A DNA stretch of 64,000 nucleotides, taken from NCBI RefSeq assembly GCF_014837175.1, contig NZ_JACYFR010000005.1, positions 282,812 through 346,811 on the forward strand, given 5' to 3'. Made by a program: the position numbers and the translations under genes. This document shows, piece after piece, positions 62,732-64,000 of this stretch; the stretch's first letter is position 1; each line of letters opens with the position of its first letter. Source of the stretch: Cellulomonas sp. JH27-2. Its GTDB lineage: Bacteria; Actinomycetota; Actinomycetes; Actinomycetales; Cellulomonadaceae. The notes under the pieces were generated by a model, which saw nothing but the letters and a program-made list of their open reading frames with translations, did not search any database and had not been told where the DNA came from.

Positions 62732-63877
62732 GTCGTGCTCGTCTGCGTCGTCGGCGACGAACCGCACCACCGCGTCGGCCTCGGCCAGCACCTCGTCGCG
62801 CGCCTCACGGCCGAGCGGCTCGAAGCTCGTCACGGCGATCGTCGCGCGCTGCGGACCACCGCGCCGCACGCGCTCGCGCTCGATCCGCCACGTCCCGCCC
62901 ACGCGGCCGTCGCGCAGGAACGTGCCGGGCAGCACGCCGTTCGGCGAGCCGAGCGCGGCGCGGCGGACGTCGTCGGCGATCAGGCGCGTGCGGTCGGCGT
63001 GACCGAGCAGGACGTTGTCGTAGTCGGGCAGGAACCGGACGGGTGCGGGCGTGTCACCCGCCGGCCGGGGGCCGTCGGGGACGTCGAGCAGCACGCGCGG
63101 ACGGACCTTGCCCGGTGACGGCGCGCCGACGAGGCGCACGACGCGGTCCCCGAGCCGGTCGACGACGGCCTTCATGCCGGTGAGCCCCGACCACGACTGC
63201 AGGTCCGCGACGGACGCCGGGCCGAAGGCTGCCAGATACCGCAGCGCGAGCAGCTCGAGCGCCTCGTCGTGCTCGTCGGGCGACAGGACGGGCTCGGGCT
63301 CGTCGAACCACGACCACGCGGTCGTCCACGTCGTCGCGCCGGACCTTCCCCAGACCCCGCGCGGCGGTACCTGGACCAGCGGGAGCGTGCCGCGGGCGAC
63401 GTAGGACAGCGTCGTGGGTGCGACGTCCGGCCACCGCTGCGCGAGCAGCGCGCCCAGGTCGGTGGTGACGCGGGGGCTTTCCTCGACCAGCGCGCGGGCC
63501 GCCGCCGTCACCGCGGGGACGTCCAGCGTCCGGACCGCCGTGGCGTGCTGGGCGTTGACGCGCAGGTCACGCTCGTAGAGCGGGGCCGTCAGCACGGGAA
63601 GCAGCACGGCGTCGGCGGCGGTGACCAGGTGGATGGTGCCGCGCACGGTGGCGATGCGGGCGACGCTGCGGTCGACGAGGGCGTCGCCCAGGTGCTCGTG
63701 CCGGAAGCCCGTGACGCGGCTGAACAGGCCCAGGTACGGCGACCACGCGTTCTGCGCCTGCAGGCCGACCAGGTGGTGCACGACGTCGAGCGCCAGCCCG
63801 TCCGTCCGTGCCAGCAGGTGCTGGCGTGCGAGCAGGGCGCGGGACAGCTCGGCGGAGGTCAGCACGTCGTCGGCCAC
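62717..63877 (-). CDS. AlkZ-like DNA glycosylase (winged-helix HTH_42 family)
   Basis: A 386-residue protein of the DUF1006/HTH_42 family, whose member AlkZ removes interstrand cross-links and bulky alkylated bases. The catalytic QxQ motif is visible as GLQAQNAWSPYLGLFSR (about residue 38-54). Other conserved parts: ATVRGTIHLVTAADA (about 77), RYLAAFGPASVADLQSWSGL (about 212) and FLPDYDNVLLGHADR (about 285). GTG 63,877 follows AGGAG with 7 nt spacing. An insertion-sequence end lies only 14 bp upstream, which may have replaced the native promoter. Confidence 0.86.
   Translation of the reverse strand: MADDVLTSAELSRALLARQHLLARTDGLALDVVHHLVGLQAQNAWSPYLGLFSRVTGFRHEHLGDALVDRSVARIATVRGTIHLVTAADAVLLPVLTAPLYERDLRVNAQHATAVRTLDVPAVTAAARALVEESPRVTTDLGALLAQRWPDVAPTTLSYVARGTLPLVQVPPRGVWGRSGATTWTTAWSWFDEPEPVLSPDEHDEALELLALRYLAAFGPASVADLQSWSGLTGMKAVVDRLGDRVVRLVGAPSPGKVRPRVLLDVPDGPRPAGDTPAPVRFLPDYDNVLLGHADRTRLIADDVRRAALGSPNGVLPGTFLRDGRVGGTWRIERERVRRGGPQRATIAVTSFEPLGREARDEVLAEADAVVRFVADDADEHDAVLV
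62720..62743 (-). terminator. Hairpin at 3' end of AlkZ-like gene
   Basis: GACGAGCAC and GTGCTCGTC form a 9-bp stem with a 6-nt loop, located within the last codons next to the stop at 62,717-62,719. Possible U-less terminator built from the tandem repeat. Confidence 0.35.
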
Positions 63878-63891
63878 GCGAATCTCCTATG

Positions 63892-64000
63892 TCAAGCCGC
63901 GGCCGAGAGGGCGCCACTGTGGGCTGCTCGGCTGTGGTTGAGGGTGTTGTAGATGGTGCGGGCGAGTTGACGTCTTAGGCACCGGTAGGTCTCGGTGGAG
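63892..64000 (-). mobile_element. C-terminal end of an IS transposase (IS110-like), cut by window edge
   Basis: A minus-strand frame enters from the right edge and ends in TGA at 63,892-63,894 after 35 codons: STETYRCLRRQLARTIYNTL, then an Ala/Ser-rich tail. The Arg-rich CLRRQLAR ending resembles IS110-family transposases, which close with a similar helix. Most of the gene is outside the window, so the family is tentative. G+C is lower than in its neighbours. IS110 elements lack terminal inverted repeats, and none is seen here. Confidence 0.5.

Overview
The window is a very GC-rich actinobacterial chromosome segment (roughly 70-72% G+C by eye). Almost every reading frame carries the actinobacterial codon bias, GTG starts are frequent, and there is a WhiB regulator. 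The block whiB / membrane GT2 / DUF5719 / metallopeptidase-like / DUF3499 / manB-like / Trm112-like (51.9-59.7 kb), next to a TIGR03089-type gene, is a conserved actinobacterial neighbourhood. Gene content and style fit Cellulomonadaceae or a related Micrococcales family; that placement is inference.

Region 1 (1-50 kb) is one very large cell-wall glycopolymer locus. It opens with an LCP-family ligase gene (cut by the window edge) divergent from galE, followed by acyltransferases, glycosyltransferases and six genes carrying seven CDP-glycerol/CDP-ribitol polyol-phosphate transferase (TagB/TagF type) domains. Precursor genes include a split CDP-ribitol pathway (IspD/TarI-like cytidylyltransferase plus SDR reductase), a LicC-like cytidylyltransferase beside a CDP-alcohol phosphotransferase, and all four dTDP-rhamnose genes (rmlA, B, C, D) at scattered positions. 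Export is by one TagGH/Wzm-Wzt-type ABC transporter. Two giant enzymes stand out: a 1,499-residue methyltransferase-GT2-GT2-GT4 chain and a 1,135-residue RgpF-TagF fusion, which share a short aromatic repeat. A pyruvyl transferase, a GT61 enzyme and O-acyltransferases would decorate the polymer. I saw no TagO, TagA, Wzx or Wzy homologue in the window.

Interleaved with these are secreted proteins: a PLD-type protein, two CHAP/LGFP proteins, a SpoIID/LytB protein, a PGRP amidase-like protein and an Ig-like protein. Most begin with similar short beta-rich repeats, which suggests they bind or remodel the same wall polymer.

Region 2 (51-64 kb) is the conserved core block, then a CDF cation transporter, a divergent RDD/SpoIIM pair, an AlkZ-like glycosylase and, at the right edge, the 3' end of an insertion-sequence transposase. 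At the usual manB position sits a shortened protein that has lost all recognisable phosphomannomutase active-site motifs.

Many genes show a TANNNT box 6-7 nt before a GTG start, the signature of leaderless transcripts. The best regulatory find is a pair of exact 14-nt repeats with a 22-bp period (GTTCAC cores) before the first acyltransferase, resembling a PhoP box. I found no tRNA, rRNA, CRISPR array or replication origin. No gene-free stretch exceeds 300 bases; the longest (51,725-51,948) is the whiB promoter and leader.
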